From positions 248,001 through 312,000 of the forward strand of contig NZ_RJJD01000003.1 of assembly GCF_003721515.1 (NCBI RefSeq): a stretch of 64,000 nt of DNA, written 5' to 3'. The notes below the pieces were generated by a model. It saw nothing but the letters and a program-made list of their open reading frames with translations, did not search any database and was not told the DNA's origin. Within the stretch, counting starts at the first letter, position 1, and each line of letters opens with the position of its first letter. The stretch comes from Rufibacter latericius (lineage in GTDB: Bacteria; Bacteroidota; Bacteroidia; Cytophagales; Hymenobacteraceae). This document shows, piece by piece, positions 44,783 through 54,600 of this stretch. A program made the translations under genes and the position numbers.

Positions 44783-46246
44783 TCAATTTAGGGGGAAGTA
44801 GTTCTTTGCGTTGTAGTAGCAGATGTCCTGCACTATTTTCCCAATCCAGGAGAGGTCATTGGGCAGCAGGCCCCGTTCCATTTCCTCGCCCATGATATTG
44901 CACAGCAATCGCCGGAAATACTCATGGCGGGAGTAAGACAGAAAACTGCGCGAATCGGTGAGCATGCCCACAAAACAGCTGATGAGGCCCATCTGCGACA
45001 AAGCGTCCATCTGCTGCTTCATGCCATCCAGGTTATCCAGGAACCACCACGCGGAACCAAATTGCATTTTTCCTCTGATGCCGCCTCCCTGGAAATTCCC
45101 GATCATGGTGGCGAACGCCGCGTTGTCAGAGGGGTTCAGGTTGTAGATGATGGTTTTGGTGAGGCAGTTTCCTTTCTCCAGTTGGTTGAAGAACTCGGCC
45201 ATGGCCTGGACCTGCGGATAGTCCCCGATGGAGTCATAGCCCGTATCGGGCCCGTTGACCTGCAGCATGCGGCTGTTGTTGTTCCGGATGGCGCCTACGT
45301 GAAATTGCTGCACCCAGCCTTTCTGGTAGTACATGCGGCACAATTCCAGCAACAGGAACGCAGTAAAAGCTTCCTGGTGTTGCGCCGCCTCCTGGTCTTT
45401 GCCGGCCAGCACATCCAGGAAAACATCCTCTAAATAGGCACTTGACGAAGGTAAAGCTGGCAGGCAGGACAAGCCATGATCCGAGATGCGGCAGCCGTGC
45501 TCGTGGAAATACTGCACGCGTTTTTCCAGCACCTCCAGTAGGGTGTCCAGATTGAAAATCTCGGTGCCCGTGACGCTGGCTAGTAGCCGGATGTAGTCTC
45601 TAAAAGAATCGCCCCCGGAGAGATGGAACACCTTGTCTGGCCGGAACGAGGGAAGCACTTTCATTTTAAGGCCGTTTTCTGATAATTGGCGGTGAAACGC
45701 CAGATCATCGGTAGGGTCATCAGTGGTGCCCACCATCTCCACGTTGAAATGCGAGAGTAAACCCTGTGGCGTGAACTCCGGCTTCTGTAGCAGCGCATTG
45801 CAGTGCGCGTACACCTCGGCGGCATTCCGCTCAGAAAGCAATTCGTTCACACCAAACGGGTTCTGAAGCTCCATGTGGGTCCAGTGGTACAGGGGATTGC
45901 GCAGCGTGTACGGCACCGCCGAGGCCCACTTCAGGAATTTCTCCTCGTCTGAAGCGTTTCCGGTAATGTATTTTTCCTCAATTCCCAGCGTGCGCAGGGC
46001 GCGCCATTTGTAGTGGTCCCCAGCCAGCCAGATTTGCGTCATGTTGGCGTAATTGGCATTCGCCGCTATGGCTTCCGGCGACAGGTGACAGTGGTAATCA
46101 ATGATGGGCAACCCTTTGGCATACCCATGGTACAGTTGGTTGCTGGTTTCGGTCTGCAAGAGGAAATCTTCATTCAAAAACGTTTTTAATGAAGGCTGCG
46201 GACTACGGGAAGCAACGGAAGACGGAAGAATGAAGCTCTCCTGCAT
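44783..46246 (-). CDS. uxaC: Glucuronate isomerase
   Basis: A 487-residue amidohydrolase-superfamily enzyme that converts D-glucuronate to D-fructuronate. IIDYHCHLSPEAIAAN (His pair for metal), GDHYKWRALRTLGI, NPLYHWTHMELQNPFGV, VEMVGTTDDPTDD and LPSFRPDKVF are the conserved blocks. It is cytoplasmic and the second gene of uxuA-uxaC-GH115 (6 nt after uxuA), so it takes glucuronate released by GH115 and GH67. The N-terminal 20 residues (QESFILPSSVASRSPQPSL) are an extension not usual in the family; a later start is possible but no good ATG precedes FLNEDFLL. Confidence 0.94.
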   Translation of the reverse strand: MQESFILPSSVASRSPQPSLKTFLNEDFLLQTETSNQLYHGYAKGLPIIDYHCHLSPEAIAANANYANMTQIWLAGDHYKWRALRTLGIEEKYITGNASDEEKFLKWASAVPYTLRNPLYHWTHMELQNPFGVNELLSERNAAEVYAHCNALLQKPEFTPQGLLSHFNVEMVGTTDDPTDDLAFHRQLSENGLKMKVLPSFRPDKVFHLSGGDSFRDYIRLLASVTGTEIFNLDTLLEVLEKRVQYFHEHGCRISDHGLSCLPALPSSSAYLEDVFLDVLAGKDQEAAQHQEAFTAFLLLELCRMYYQKGWVQQFHVGAIRNNNSRMLQVNGPDTGYDSIGDYPQVQAMAEFFNQLEKGNCLTKTIIYNLNPSDNAAFATMIGNFQGGGIRGKMQFGSAWWFLDNLDGMKQQMDALSQMGLISCFVGMLTDSRSFLSYSRHEYFRRLLCNIMGEEMERGLLPNDLSWIGKIVQDICYYNAKNYFPLN

Positions 46247-46252
46247 GGGAAA

Positions 46253-47425
46253 TTAGTTATTGCCGTAGATGGTTTTCTCAATGCCCATTTCCAGACCGCG
46301 CAGCTCCGCCAACCCGCGCAGACGACCGATGGCCGAGTACCCCGGATTGGTGACTTTGTGCAGGTCATCCAGCATCTGGTGCCCGTGGTCCGGACGGAAC
46401 GGAATAGGCTCGTCTCGCTCGCGGTTGATGGCGACCAATTCTTTCATGACACCGTACATGTCCACGTCGCCGGCCAGGTGATCAGACTCAAAGAAGTTGC
46501 CTTGGGCGTCTTTCTTCACGTTGCGCAGGTGCGCGAAATACACGCGGTGTCCCACTGATTTCAGAATCTCCACCGGATTGTTGTGCGGCCCGGCTCCCAG
46601 AGAACCCGTGCAGAAGCAGATACCGTTTGGTGCCCGGTCTACCCGCCTCAGGATAAATTCCAGGTCTTCTTTGTTGGAGGCGATGCGCGGCAAGCCCAGA
46701 ATCGGGTAAGGCGGATCATCGGGGTGGATGGTCATTTTGAGGCCGTTTTCCTCACAAACGTCCATAATCGATTCCAGGAAGTAAGCCAGGTTCTCGCGCA
46801 AACCAGCGTGCCCGATGTTCTTGTAAATCCCGATGCTTTCCGTGAGGTGCTCCAGCGTGATGTAGCCTTCCATGGGAACGCCCATCCGGATGATCTCGCT
46901 CAGTTCTTCCAGTTGCTGCTGAGAATACGAGCTGAACCTTTCCTTGGCCTGCTGCACCACTTCGGGTTTGTAGTCGTTTTCAGCGCCTTCGCGTTTTAAG
47001 ATAAACAGGTCAAAAACGGCCAGGTCAGACCAGTCAAAGTAGAGGGCTTTGGCCCCGTTCCACATTTCCAGCGCCAGATTGGTTCTGGTCCAGTCCAGCA
47101 CGGGCATAAAGTTGTAGCAGATGGTCTTCAGACCGCAGGCAGCCAGGTTGCGTAGGGATTGGCGGTAATTTTCCAAAAACTGCTCATAATCGCCGGTGCG
47201 GGTTTTGATGGATTCATGCACCGGCACGCTTTCCACAACGGCCCAGGTCAGGCCGCTTTCTTCAATGATGCGTTTCCGTTCCTGAATTTCCTCTAAGGGC
47301 CAAACTGCTCCGTGCGGAACATGGTGTAAGGCACTCACAATACCGGTGGCTCCGGCTTGTTTCACATCCTGTAGGGTTACCGGATCATTGGGTCCGTACC
47401 ATCTCCAGCTTTGTAATAGTGACAT
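46253..47425 (-). CDS. uxuA: Mannonate dehydratase
   Basis: A 390-residue TIM-barrel enzyme that dehydrates D-mannonate to 2-keto-3-deoxygluconate. Conserved features are the N-terminal WRWYGPNDPVTLQDVKQAGATGIVSALHHVP, the HPDDPPYPILGLPRI metal-site block and FCTGSLGAGPHNNPVEIL, HLRNVK and FRPDHGHQ. It leads the minus-strand operon uxuA-uxaC-GH115. The reductase linking fructuronate to mannonate (UxuB) is not in this operon; the SDR gene at 58735 may fill that step. Confidence 0.95.
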   Translation of the reverse strand: MSLLQSWRWYGPNDPVTLQDVKQAGATGIVSALHHVPHGAVWPLEEIQERKRIIEESGLTWAVVESVPVHESIKTRTGDYEQFLENYRQSLRNLAACGLKTICYNFMPVLDWTRTNLALEMWNGAKALYFDWSDLAVFDLFILKREGAENDYKPEVVQQAKERFSSYSQQQLEELSEIIRMGVPMEGYITLEHLTESIGIYKNIGHAGLRENLAYFLESIMDVCEENGLKMTIHPDDPPYPILGLPRIASNKEDLEFILRRVDRAPNGICFCTGSLGAGPHNNPVEILKSVGHRVYFAHLRNVKKDAQGNFFESDHLAGDVDMYGVMKELVAINRERDEPIPFRPDHGHQMLDDLHKVTNPGYSAIGRLRGLAELRGLEMGIEKTIYGNN

Positions 47426-47454
47426 AAAAGTGATTCTTTAATTATGATTTATGC

Positions 47455-47472
47455 TTACCTGTTTGTGGTAAG
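47455..47472. promoter_or_regulatory. Inverted repeat upstream of uxuA
   Basis: CTTACC-TGTTTGT-GGTAAG lies 29 nt before the uxuA start. It could be an operator or a leader hairpin. It differs from both LacI candidate motifs. Confidence 0.35.
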
Positions 47473-47495
47473 TCTATGGTGATGTAGCAAATATT

Positions 47496-47535
47496 ATTTT
47501 GCCTGTGTTTTTAAAAAAAACAGCTCCTAAACACG
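47496..47535. repeat. Interspersed palindrome copy after the GH43 gene
   Basis: ATTTTGCCTGTGTTTTT, AAAAAAAACAGCTCCTAAAC. It lies 17 nt beyond the GH43 stop codon. Confidence 0.65.
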
Positions 47536-47552
47536 CTAAAGCACGTTTTCAA

Positions 47553-49298
47553 CTACTTGGCCTTTACCGAGGCAGAAGTATCGTATATCGGGTCCTTGCC
47601 TTCGTAATGGAACCAATCAAAGGTGGCCTTGCCGGTGGAGGGCTTCCCTTGCGAGGTGGCGTACATGCCCAAAGTCACGCCCACAAAACCACCCGCCGTG
47701 CGCGTGCTCAGGAAGGTTCCATCCACATTGTCTTGCAAGAGGGTCCACTCTCCTTCTTTAGTGCCATAGTAAAAAGCGTATTTCCCCGCTTTGAAATCCA
47801 CCTTTAAAAAGAGCGGCTTTTTCGGGTCCTTGGGGTTCAAAGGAGCCTCGGCGAGCACGGTTGTTTCCGGGGTGCCCGGCTTGGTTGTGTCCTGCGACTT
47901 GCGCAGCTGCACTACTTCTTTGCCGTTGGCGATGGTTTTGCCCAAAGCGTAATAATGCTTCTCACTCTGTAGAGCCACCAGCCCGGCGAACTCTTCTGAG
48001 GAAGCAGGCTTGAACTCCATTTTGGTGCTAGCATTGCCGTAGATGTGCTGCTGTCTTCTGGCGATGAACGAAGGATTATCAGTTCCTGAAACAGTCTCCG
48101 GTCTGACATCCAGCGTCAGGCTTCCGGCTGGTTTGCTCAGGCTATACCATTGGGTACCCGGCGCCCGAAGCGTCAGCCAATATAAGGGCAGTTTACTTTC
48201 CTTAAAATCTTCTCTGTAGGTAAAGTTGCCGTTCACCGGAAGCTTGGGGGCTTTCCCAAAAGGCAGTTTGGGCCGTTGATAAGCGTATTGCACTTCCTCA
48301 TGGCCGGGATTGATGATGGGCCAGCCGTCTTTCCATTCCACGGGAGCCAGGAAGGTTTCGCGGCCTATGTTGTAGTGGTCTTCCGTATCGTAAGGGCGGG
48401 TAGCCAGGAAAACAGCCCACCACTCCCCGTTCTGCGTCTGCACCAGGTCGGCATGGCCGGTGGCCGATACAGGGTTCTTCCGGTTGGCTGGTAAGTGGCG
48501 CTGCGTCAGGATGGGATTATTGGGGTTAGGGACGTAATCACCGTTTACTTTTTTGCTTCTCAGGATTACCTCTGAGTGGTTCACGCTAGTACCGCCTTCG
48601 GCTGCCATAAGGTAGTAGTAGCCGTCTTTTTTGTAGATGTGCGGACCTTCAATCCAGACCGGCTTTTTGGAGAAATCCACGCCCCCGTTCACCAAAATAA
48701 TGGGTGCGCTGGTGGTTTTCAGGTTTTTGTAGTCAAACTCCTGCATCCTGATGGTGCGGTGCCCATCATAGAGGGGCTTGTTGTCCGGCGCATCGCCGTT
48801 GTAGATGATGTAGGCTTTGCCGTCATCGTCAAAAAACAAAGAGGGATCAATACCCTGGACATCCGGCAACCAGGCCGGGTTTGACCACGGGCCTGCCGGG
48901 TTCTTGGCTGTCACCACAAAATTCCCGCCCCGGTCAATCAGGGTGGTTACCATGTAATAGACACCGTCATGGTAGGAGATAGTAGGGGCAAAAATGCCTC
49001 GGGTGATCCGGTGCTTTTCCAGGTTCAGCTGTTCCGGACGGTCCAGGATATTCCCGATCTGGTTCCAGTTCACCAGGTCCTTGCTGTGGAAAATGGGCAC
49101 ACCGGGGAAATAGGCAAATGTAGAGAGAATGAGGTAGTAGTCCTCCCCTACCCGGCAGATAGCAGGGTCTGGGTAAAAACCCGCCAAAATGGGGTTCTGA
49201 AACTTCTGGTTGTCCTGCGCAAAGCTAGCCTGCTGGGAAAGCCCGAAGCAACAGGTAAGTACTAAGAACGCTCTTTTAAGACGACTTCTCTGTTTCAT
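47553..49298 (-). CDS. GH43 family beta-xylosidase / arabinofuranosidase
   Basis: A 581-residue exported glycoside hydrolase. A signal peptide ends near SFA-QDN (about 27). The five-bladed propeller domain has the catalytic trio Asp44 (FYPDPAICR), Asp151 (QGIDPSLFFDD) and Glu217 (WIEGPHIY). A C-terminal concanavalin-like domain (about 370-575) follows, usual in xylan-active GH43 enzymes. It removes xylose or arabinose from xylan oligosaccharides, probably in the periplasm. It follows susC-susD on the same strand, with a decayed second GH43 tail in the gap. Xylosidase and arabinofuranosidase cannot be told apart from the sequence. Confidence 0.9.
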   Translation of the reverse strand: MKQRSRLKRAFLVLTCCFGLSQQASFAQDNQKFQNPILAGFYPDPAICRVGEDYYLILSTFAYFPGVPIFHSKDLVNWNQIGNILDRPEQLNLEKHRITRGIFAPTISYHDGVYYMVTTLIDRGGNFVVTAKNPAGPWSNPAWLPDVQGIDPSLFFDDDGKAYIIYNGDAPDNKPLYDGHRTIRMQEFDYKNLKTTSAPIILVNGGVDFSKKPVWIEGPHIYKKDGYYYLMAAEGGTSVNHSEVILRSKKVNGDYVPNPNNPILTQRHLPANRKNPVSATGHADLVQTQNGEWWAVFLATRPYDTEDHYNIGRETFLAPVEWKDGWPIINPGHEEVQYAYQRPKLPFGKAPKLPVNGNFTYREDFKESKLPLYWLTLRAPGTQWYSLSKPAGSLTLDVRPETVSGTDNPSFIARRQQHIYGNASTKMEFKPASSEEFAGLVALQSEKHYYALGKTIANGKEVVQLRKSQDTTKPGTPETTVLAEAPLNPKDPKKPLFLKVDFKAGKYAFYYGTKEGEWTLLQDNVDGTFLSTRTAGGFVGVTLGMYATSQGKPSTGKATFDWFHYEGKDPIYDTSASVKAK

Positions 49299-49330
49299 GT
49301 GTGTTTTTATAAAATTGGGTCTAAAATAGC
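49298..49330. repeat. Interspersed palindrome copy at the GH43 start
   Basis: GTGTTTTTATAAAATTGGGTCTAAAAT in two parts: GTGTTTTTAT and AAAATTGGGTCTAAAAT. It overlaps the region just upstream of the GH43 start codon. Confidence 0.5.
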
Positions 49331-49485
49331 CTATTGCTTTTGCTTTGCTGAAGGCACTTTACTTTGTTTACTGATCTGATATGTGATTTGGGAAGAATCA
49401 AAGTCCGCGTAGCCGCCAGATGCTTTGGTGACATAGTTGAACAACTCAAATTGGTATCCCTAAGGTTGGGAATGGTGTAGGCCAT
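49331..49485 (-). pseudogene. Decayed C-terminal end of a second GH43 enzyme
   Basis: Minus-strand translation gives MAYTIPNLR, then after a one-base frameshift (a G is missing near 49462) GYQFELFNYVTKASGGYADFD, then SSQITYQISKQ to a stop at 49331. This matches the last part of GH43 enzymes that end in a phrase like AYTIPN-x-x-G-x-F-x-LFNYAT-x-x-x-GGYADFD. The tail of the intact GH43 neighbour is different (KATFDWFHYEG), so this is the remnant of another gene, not a duplication of its neighbour. Nothing of the upstream catalytic part remains. Confidence 0.7.
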
Positions 49486-49544
49486 CTACCAGGTAGGTAA
49501 ATATTAACAAGCCATAATAGCAGTGATTTCACCTATTAACGACT

Positions 49545-49581
49545 CTTTTTACTTCAGTTTTGTAAAAACACCTGTGAAACG
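49545..49581. repeat. Interspersed palindrome copy
   Basis: CTTTTTACTTCAGTTTT, loop GT, AAAAACACCTGTGAAAC. Confidence 0.6.
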
Positions 49582-49599
49582 TGTTTCGGGAACCGCAAT

Positions 49600-49638
49600 A
49601 AAAAGATTGGCTGCTCCTAATGGGCAGCCAATCTTTTT
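49600..49638. terminator. Terminator after susD
   Basis: Perfect 15-bp stem AAAAAGATTGGCTGC / GCAGCCAATCTTTTT with a 9-nt loop; A-run and T-run on the outer sides. It would separate susCD from the GH43 gene at least in part. Confidence 0.85.
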
Positions 49639-49655
49639 AGAATGATGAAATAAGA

Positions 49656-51617
49656 TTATCTATACCCTGGGTTTTGATAATTTGCTCTTTCTTCAGCCGT
49701 CATTTGCATGGCATCTAATTGGCCTTGCGGAATAGGGCGTAAATAATGTTCTGGTTGAATCGTGCGGGTAATGGTCATAGGAGTATGTTCTCCGTAGTTA
49801 CTTCCGCCAATTCTGTACGTGGAAGCGAGCTCATTCCATTTTTGCGTACGTACCAGGTCAAACCAACGGTATCCTTCACCATAAAACTCACGGGAACGCT
49901 CTGCCAGGATATAGTTGATGTCAATGGTGGTTGGGGTAGCTGCAATCATGGCAGCGCTGTTGTCTTCCACTTTGGCAGTATTCCCGTTGTTATCAAAACG
50001 CCACTTACCAGCACGAGCCCGGATTACGTTGATCAAATCATAAGCGCTTTTACCAGGTTGGGTAGTAGCCCCTTTGACTGCGGCCTCGGCGGCCACGAAG
50101 TACAGTTCTGAGAATTTCGCAATGTTGAACGGACGGGTGCTACCGGCGTTAGGTTGCCCTAATCCTGCGCCATTGTCTGTCCGATAGGTACCCAGTTTCC
50201 AAAGTTTAGGATAAACGATCCGGCTTATCCCGCTAGGCGCTATTACATAATCGGCTCTTCCTGGCAGTTCGCCTGCCCCCACATTACTTCTACCCGTCCC
50301 AGATGGGTAAGAAATAGGAGTAGCTGGTTCTTCATTCAGGAAAGTCAGGACTGGATCACCCGGGCGAATTGGAAGAAGGTTGGCATTATACACCGTCTGA
50401 GGAATGTTAGCACCTCCCGCCTTTGGCCAGTTAGCACGATAAACAGTGGTAAAGGTACCGTCATAACGAGAATCCAGGGTTTTATCCGCAAAGGTTTTCT
50501 CAACTACGTCAATGGTAGGCGCCATACGAGTCCAGGGACGTCCCTTGTCTTGTGAAGCTTCCCGTTGAACAGAGTTTATAGAACCCGTTCCATTTGCATT
50601 GGTGAAACTTGTGATGTTGGGATAGTTCCAGGTCATCATCCAGCCAGCAAAGTTATCTGGAGCACCGCCACTACCGAATGTAAGGCTACCCCCATTATAA
50701 AACTCGCTTTTCTCCGTGTGGTCGGCGTACAACAGAATTTCAGAGTTGCGGTCGTTAGACCCCACGTTCACATCATAGAAGGTAGGTTGTAACTGAAATG
50801 GACCCGGATTGTCAATAGCCATGGCTGCTACATCATACGCCTGCTGGAAATACCACTGGGCATTATGTCCGTCTGGATCGGTCCGTTGAGTCGCAGGATA
50901 GGTAGGAATATTGTTCGGGTTTTCAAGCCACCAGCCGTATGTCAGGTAGGCTTTCGCCAAATAAAGACGGGCCAGGGTTTTAGTGGCCCCTCCAGTAACT
51001 CGGCCCCTTTCAGGCAAATCGTTTATGGCGGTCAGTAGATCAGGGAAAATAGCTTTTGTATACACCTCAGGTACCGTGTTACGCGCTGAAGTCCTTACTG
51101 GATTAGTGTTAAACTTCAGTTCTCCTGCCCCTAAATCCAAAGGCACTCCTCCAAACGTTTGCACCAGTTTAAAGTAATCAAAGGCACGGAAGAATCTGGC
51201 TTCGGCAATCAGGGCTGGAGAAATTGTTCCAACGGCAGCGGCATTTTCTATGATACCGCTTGCGGTGTTGATGTTAGGGAAGGCAGCTCCCCACAGCACA
51301 TCGGCTCGGCTGTTGACAGCAGTAAGAACCCCTTGGTTGGAAAGGTCCATTACCCTGAAGTTCTCGTCTGCATCCCGGGCATAGGTCACTTCATCAGTAC
51401 CGGTCAGAGTGGCATTATAATAGTAGGCTTGCCCGTAGATGTAGCGTAAGTGGGCGTACATGGAGGTTAACCCCCCTTGAACACCTCTCTCCGTTTGGAA
51501 GAAATCGGGGGTATAGGAGCTGCGTGGCTCCTCATCCAGGATATCAGAGCACCCCACGGTAAACATGGAGATCACAGCTGCCCCAACAAATGCTTTTAGA
51601 TTAATATATCGTTTCAT
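49656..51617 (-). CDS. SusD-like xylan-binding lipoprotein
   Basis: A 653-residue RagB/SusD family surface lipoprotein that binds oligosaccharide and acts as the lid on SusC. A signal peptide ends in the lipobox VGC with Cys23, followed by acidic residues (SDILDEEP), the usual surface-export mark. The helical TPR-like part and the C-terminal blocks (IDINYILAERSREFYGEGYRWFDLVRT and the end PIPQGQLDAM to NPGYR) are typical. I use the ATG at 51617 (MKRYINLKAF) rather than 51641, because the longer form overlaps the susC stop and lacks signal-peptide form. It lies 10 nt after susC; the xylan-acting neighbours indicate the ligand. Confidence 0.93.
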   Translation of the reverse strand: MKRYINLKAFVGAAVISMFTVGCSDILDEEPRSSYTPDFFQTERGVQGGLTSMYAHLRYIYGQAYYYNATLTGTDEVTYARDADENFRVMDLSNQGVLTAVNSRADVLWGAAFPNINTASGIIENAAAVGTISPALIAEARFFRAFDYFKLVQTFGGVPLDLGAGELKFNTNPVRTSARNTVPEVYTKAIFPDLLTAINDLPERGRVTGGATKTLARLYLAKAYLTYGWWLENPNNIPTYPATQRTDPDGHNAQWYFQQAYDVAAMAIDNPGPFQLQPTFYDVNVGSNDRNSEILLYADHTEKSEFYNGGSLTFGSGGAPDNFAGWMMTWNYPNITSFTNANGTGSINSVQREASQDKGRPWTRMAPTIDVVEKTFADKTLDSRYDGTFTTVYRANWPKAGGANIPQTVYNANLLPIRPGDPVLTFLNEEPATPISYPSGTGRSNVGAGELPGRADYVIAPSGISRIVYPKLWKLGTYRTDNGAGLGQPNAGSTRPFNIAKFSELYFVAAEAAVKGATTQPGKSAYDLINVIRARAGKWRFDNNGNTAKVEDNSAAMIAATPTTIDINYILAERSREFYGEGYRWFDLVRTQKWNELASTYRIGGSNYGEHTPMTITRTIQPEHYLRPIPQGQLDAMQMTAEERANYQNPGYR

Positions 51618-51627
51618 CGAATTCTTT

Positions 51628-54600
51628 TTAGAAAGTAACATTTAAACCAACCAGGTAACCGCGAGTGGCAGGTGAGTTAGTACCTAAAGTAAGCAAACGT
51701 CTCAAGTTGTCTGATAAGGGTACTGCCGCATTTTCGTTACCGAAAGAGTTTGTTTCTGGGTCCATGCCTGATTCCTTGTTGTAAGGCGAGAAGAACACAA
51801 ATGGATTCTGTGCCGTCGCGTAAACCCGTAGTCTGTCAAAACCAGCGGCCTTCAACCAAGTGTTATTATCAAAGTTATACCCTAGAGAAATGGTGCGTAT
51901 TTTCAGGTATGAGGCATCAAAGTAACCCAGGGTACTACCATAGTTTGGATTATCGCCGCTTCTTTTTCCTGCAGGGTTTGGATACTGGGCATCCGTATTC
52001 TCTGGGGTCCAGTAGTCAACCTTTACGTTACCACGACGGCCACTCATCATATTGAGGTAACCTGAGGATCCGTAAAGCGTGCTATTCAAAAGACCGCCAC
52101 CCTGGAAGGCACCCACTGCGCTTAAATCAAACCCTTTATAAGCTACGCGGGTATTGAAGCCACCTTGGAAATCTGGATTCACATCCATGATCTGGCGGTC
52201 TTCAGGCCCGATCCGTCTTACAGGGGTTCCATCAGGATTGTACCCGCCGGTGTATTTCACCTTGATTGAACCAACTATCTGTTCATCTGTTCCTGGTTCA
52301 AGAATATTTCTATAAGGATCTTCAGCTTGCCAGAGACCAACTTTTTCGTAGTCGTAAATCACGTTGATAGGATGACCTACAAACCACCAGTTACCTTCAT
52401 CCCGCTGTTGTCCACCTGCAAGCGCTACAAGTTTGTTACGGTTGGCATACATGTTGACACCGGCTTCCCAGGTCCATCCGTTAAGGTTATCCAGGATCAC
52501 ACCATTCAGGGAAAGCTCCACCCCTTTATTTTGGGTTTCTCCAATGTTGGCAACGTAGCTACCCACACCTGTTGAAGCAGGCAGGCCTACTCTCAATAAG
52601 ATATCGTTGGTTTTGGTGACATAGTACTCTACCGTACCGGACAGGCGGTTGTTCAATATGGCGAAGTCTAACCCGTAGTTAAAGGTTTCAGAGAACTCCC
52701 AGCCTAGGTTAGCGTTAGGCACTTCTGTAACATACAAACCTGTTTGGTAATTGTCAGGACCAAAGTTGTACGGTCTGCTGCTCAGGCGGCCAAGGGTAGC
52801 ATAAGGATCAATAGACTGGTTAGAGGTTTTTCCGTAACCCGCACGAATTTTCAGCATGTTCACCAGTTTCACATTCTCCATGAATGTTTCTCTGGCAATA
52901 TTCCAACCCACCGAAACGGCCGGGTAGGTATGCCATTTGCGTCCGGGAGCCAGTCTTGAGGAGCCGTCTGAACGTACGGTAGCCGTCAACATATAGCGGT
53001 CATCATAGGAGTACATCACGCGACCCATCCAGGACATCAAACCACTTTTCCAATATTGCTGGTCACCAGGGGCTACAGTGATTTCCCCGGCAGCCAAACC
53101 CAGGTTATAGAATTGGAAAGCATCAGAAGGAATGTCTCTTGCCGCCACACGAGATCTGTTGAATTTGCTATCTGAAGCAGAGTATAACCCCACCACGTTA
53201 ATCATGTGCTTCTCAGCAATGGTGCGGTCATAGGTCACCAGGTTTTCAATGGTCCAGTCTGTAGTATGGGAGTTACTAACCGATGCCGTAGAAGGAGTAG
53301 TGGCAGTGGCACTGCCGATTCCTTGGGCAGTATAGGCCCCACCATTGCTCTGACGGTAGTTTACGCCAAGGTTGGCACGATACTTCAAGCCTTCCACTCC
53401 TGGAATCTGAATTTCACCGTACATGGTGTTGTACGTACCGAACGCTCTGGTTTCACTTAACCATCTGTCACTCAATTCCTCTACAATGTCTTTTGAATAT
53501 ACCCACTGCTCATCTAGGGGCATCTTAACCGTTCTTTTCCAGGTGCCATCCGCGTTGTAAGGGTTGGCAATGGGTGACATGCTCAGGATTCCGTAAAGCC
53601 CCACGTTGTTACCTTCCGTTACGTTATAGTTATTGTAGGTGGTGAACCCTAAACGGATGTATTTACCTACCCCTTGGTCAAGAGAACCACGCACAGAGTA
53701 ACGGGTGTATTGTTGGGTTGGGATTACCCCTTTTTCATTGTAGTAACCTGCATTGAAGTTGTAGCTACCCTTTTCGGTTCCACCAGCTACGCCTAAGTCG
53801 TGGCTATTAACCATGCCTTTTTTATACAGCAGGTCTTGCCAGTCGGTGTTCACATCATCTGCCTCGTCTACGGCATTGTTATAGGTGCGAGCAGCTTTGC
53901 GCAAGGCCACAAACTCAGGACCGCTCATCATGGGGTATTTAGCAAAAACATCTTTCACGCCAACAAAGCTGTTGTAGCTTAGTTTCGCTTCCTGCCCTTG
54001 TCTTCCACGGTTGGTGGTTACCAAGATAACCCCGTTTGCACCCCTTGAACCGTAAATTGCAGTAGCAGAGGCATCTTTCAAGATGTCAACACTGGTAATA
54101 TCATTAGGGTTGATGTCCCCGATTGAGCCTGCAAATGGAATACCATCCAGAACCACCAATGGATCGTTGCTGGCATTCAGCGAGCGGGCTCCACGAATCC
54201 TGATCTGCATGGCGGCACCAGGCTGGGACGAAGATTGGGAGAACTCCACACCAGGCAAACGACCTTGAAGCGCTTGAGAAATGTTGGCGGCTGGCACCTC
54301 ACGTAACGCCTCTCCCTTAATGGAAGCAACTGAACCAGTTACTGCTTCTGCACTCTGAGTACCGTAGCCCACTACCACTACTTCATCAATGGTCTGCTGG
54401 TCAGCGGCAAGAGTCACGTTGATGGTGGTTCTTCCGTTGATTGCCACTTCCTGCGAAACATACCCTATAAAGGAATACACCAAAGTACCCGTAGCACTTG
54501 GTATGGCAATAGAGTAGTTTCCTTCCACATCGGTGGGGGCGGCCGTGGTAGTTCCTTTAAATAGAACCGTCACGCCTGGCATCCCTCCCCCTGAGGCATC

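Larger units (their letters stand above)
49299..49655. other. Gap between susD and the GH43 gene
   Basis: 357 bases with no intact gene. It holds the GH43 gene remnant (49331-49485), two palindrome copies and the susD terminator. Confidence 0.6.

Noticed and set aside
45661-45700. Repeat-like sequence inside uxaC (TTTTAAGGCCGTTTTCTG and GGCGGTGAAAC)
   Set aside because: It resembles the interspersed palindrome closely, but the protein (HRQLSENGLKMKVLP) seems to keep the length of other UxaC proteins as I recall them, so there is no inserted segment. Chance or codon bias is the simpler reading.
46725-46760. Repeat-like sequence inside uxuA
   Set aside because: It encodes CEENGLKMTIHPDD, next to a conserved metal-site block of mannonate dehydratase, so the similarity is accidental.
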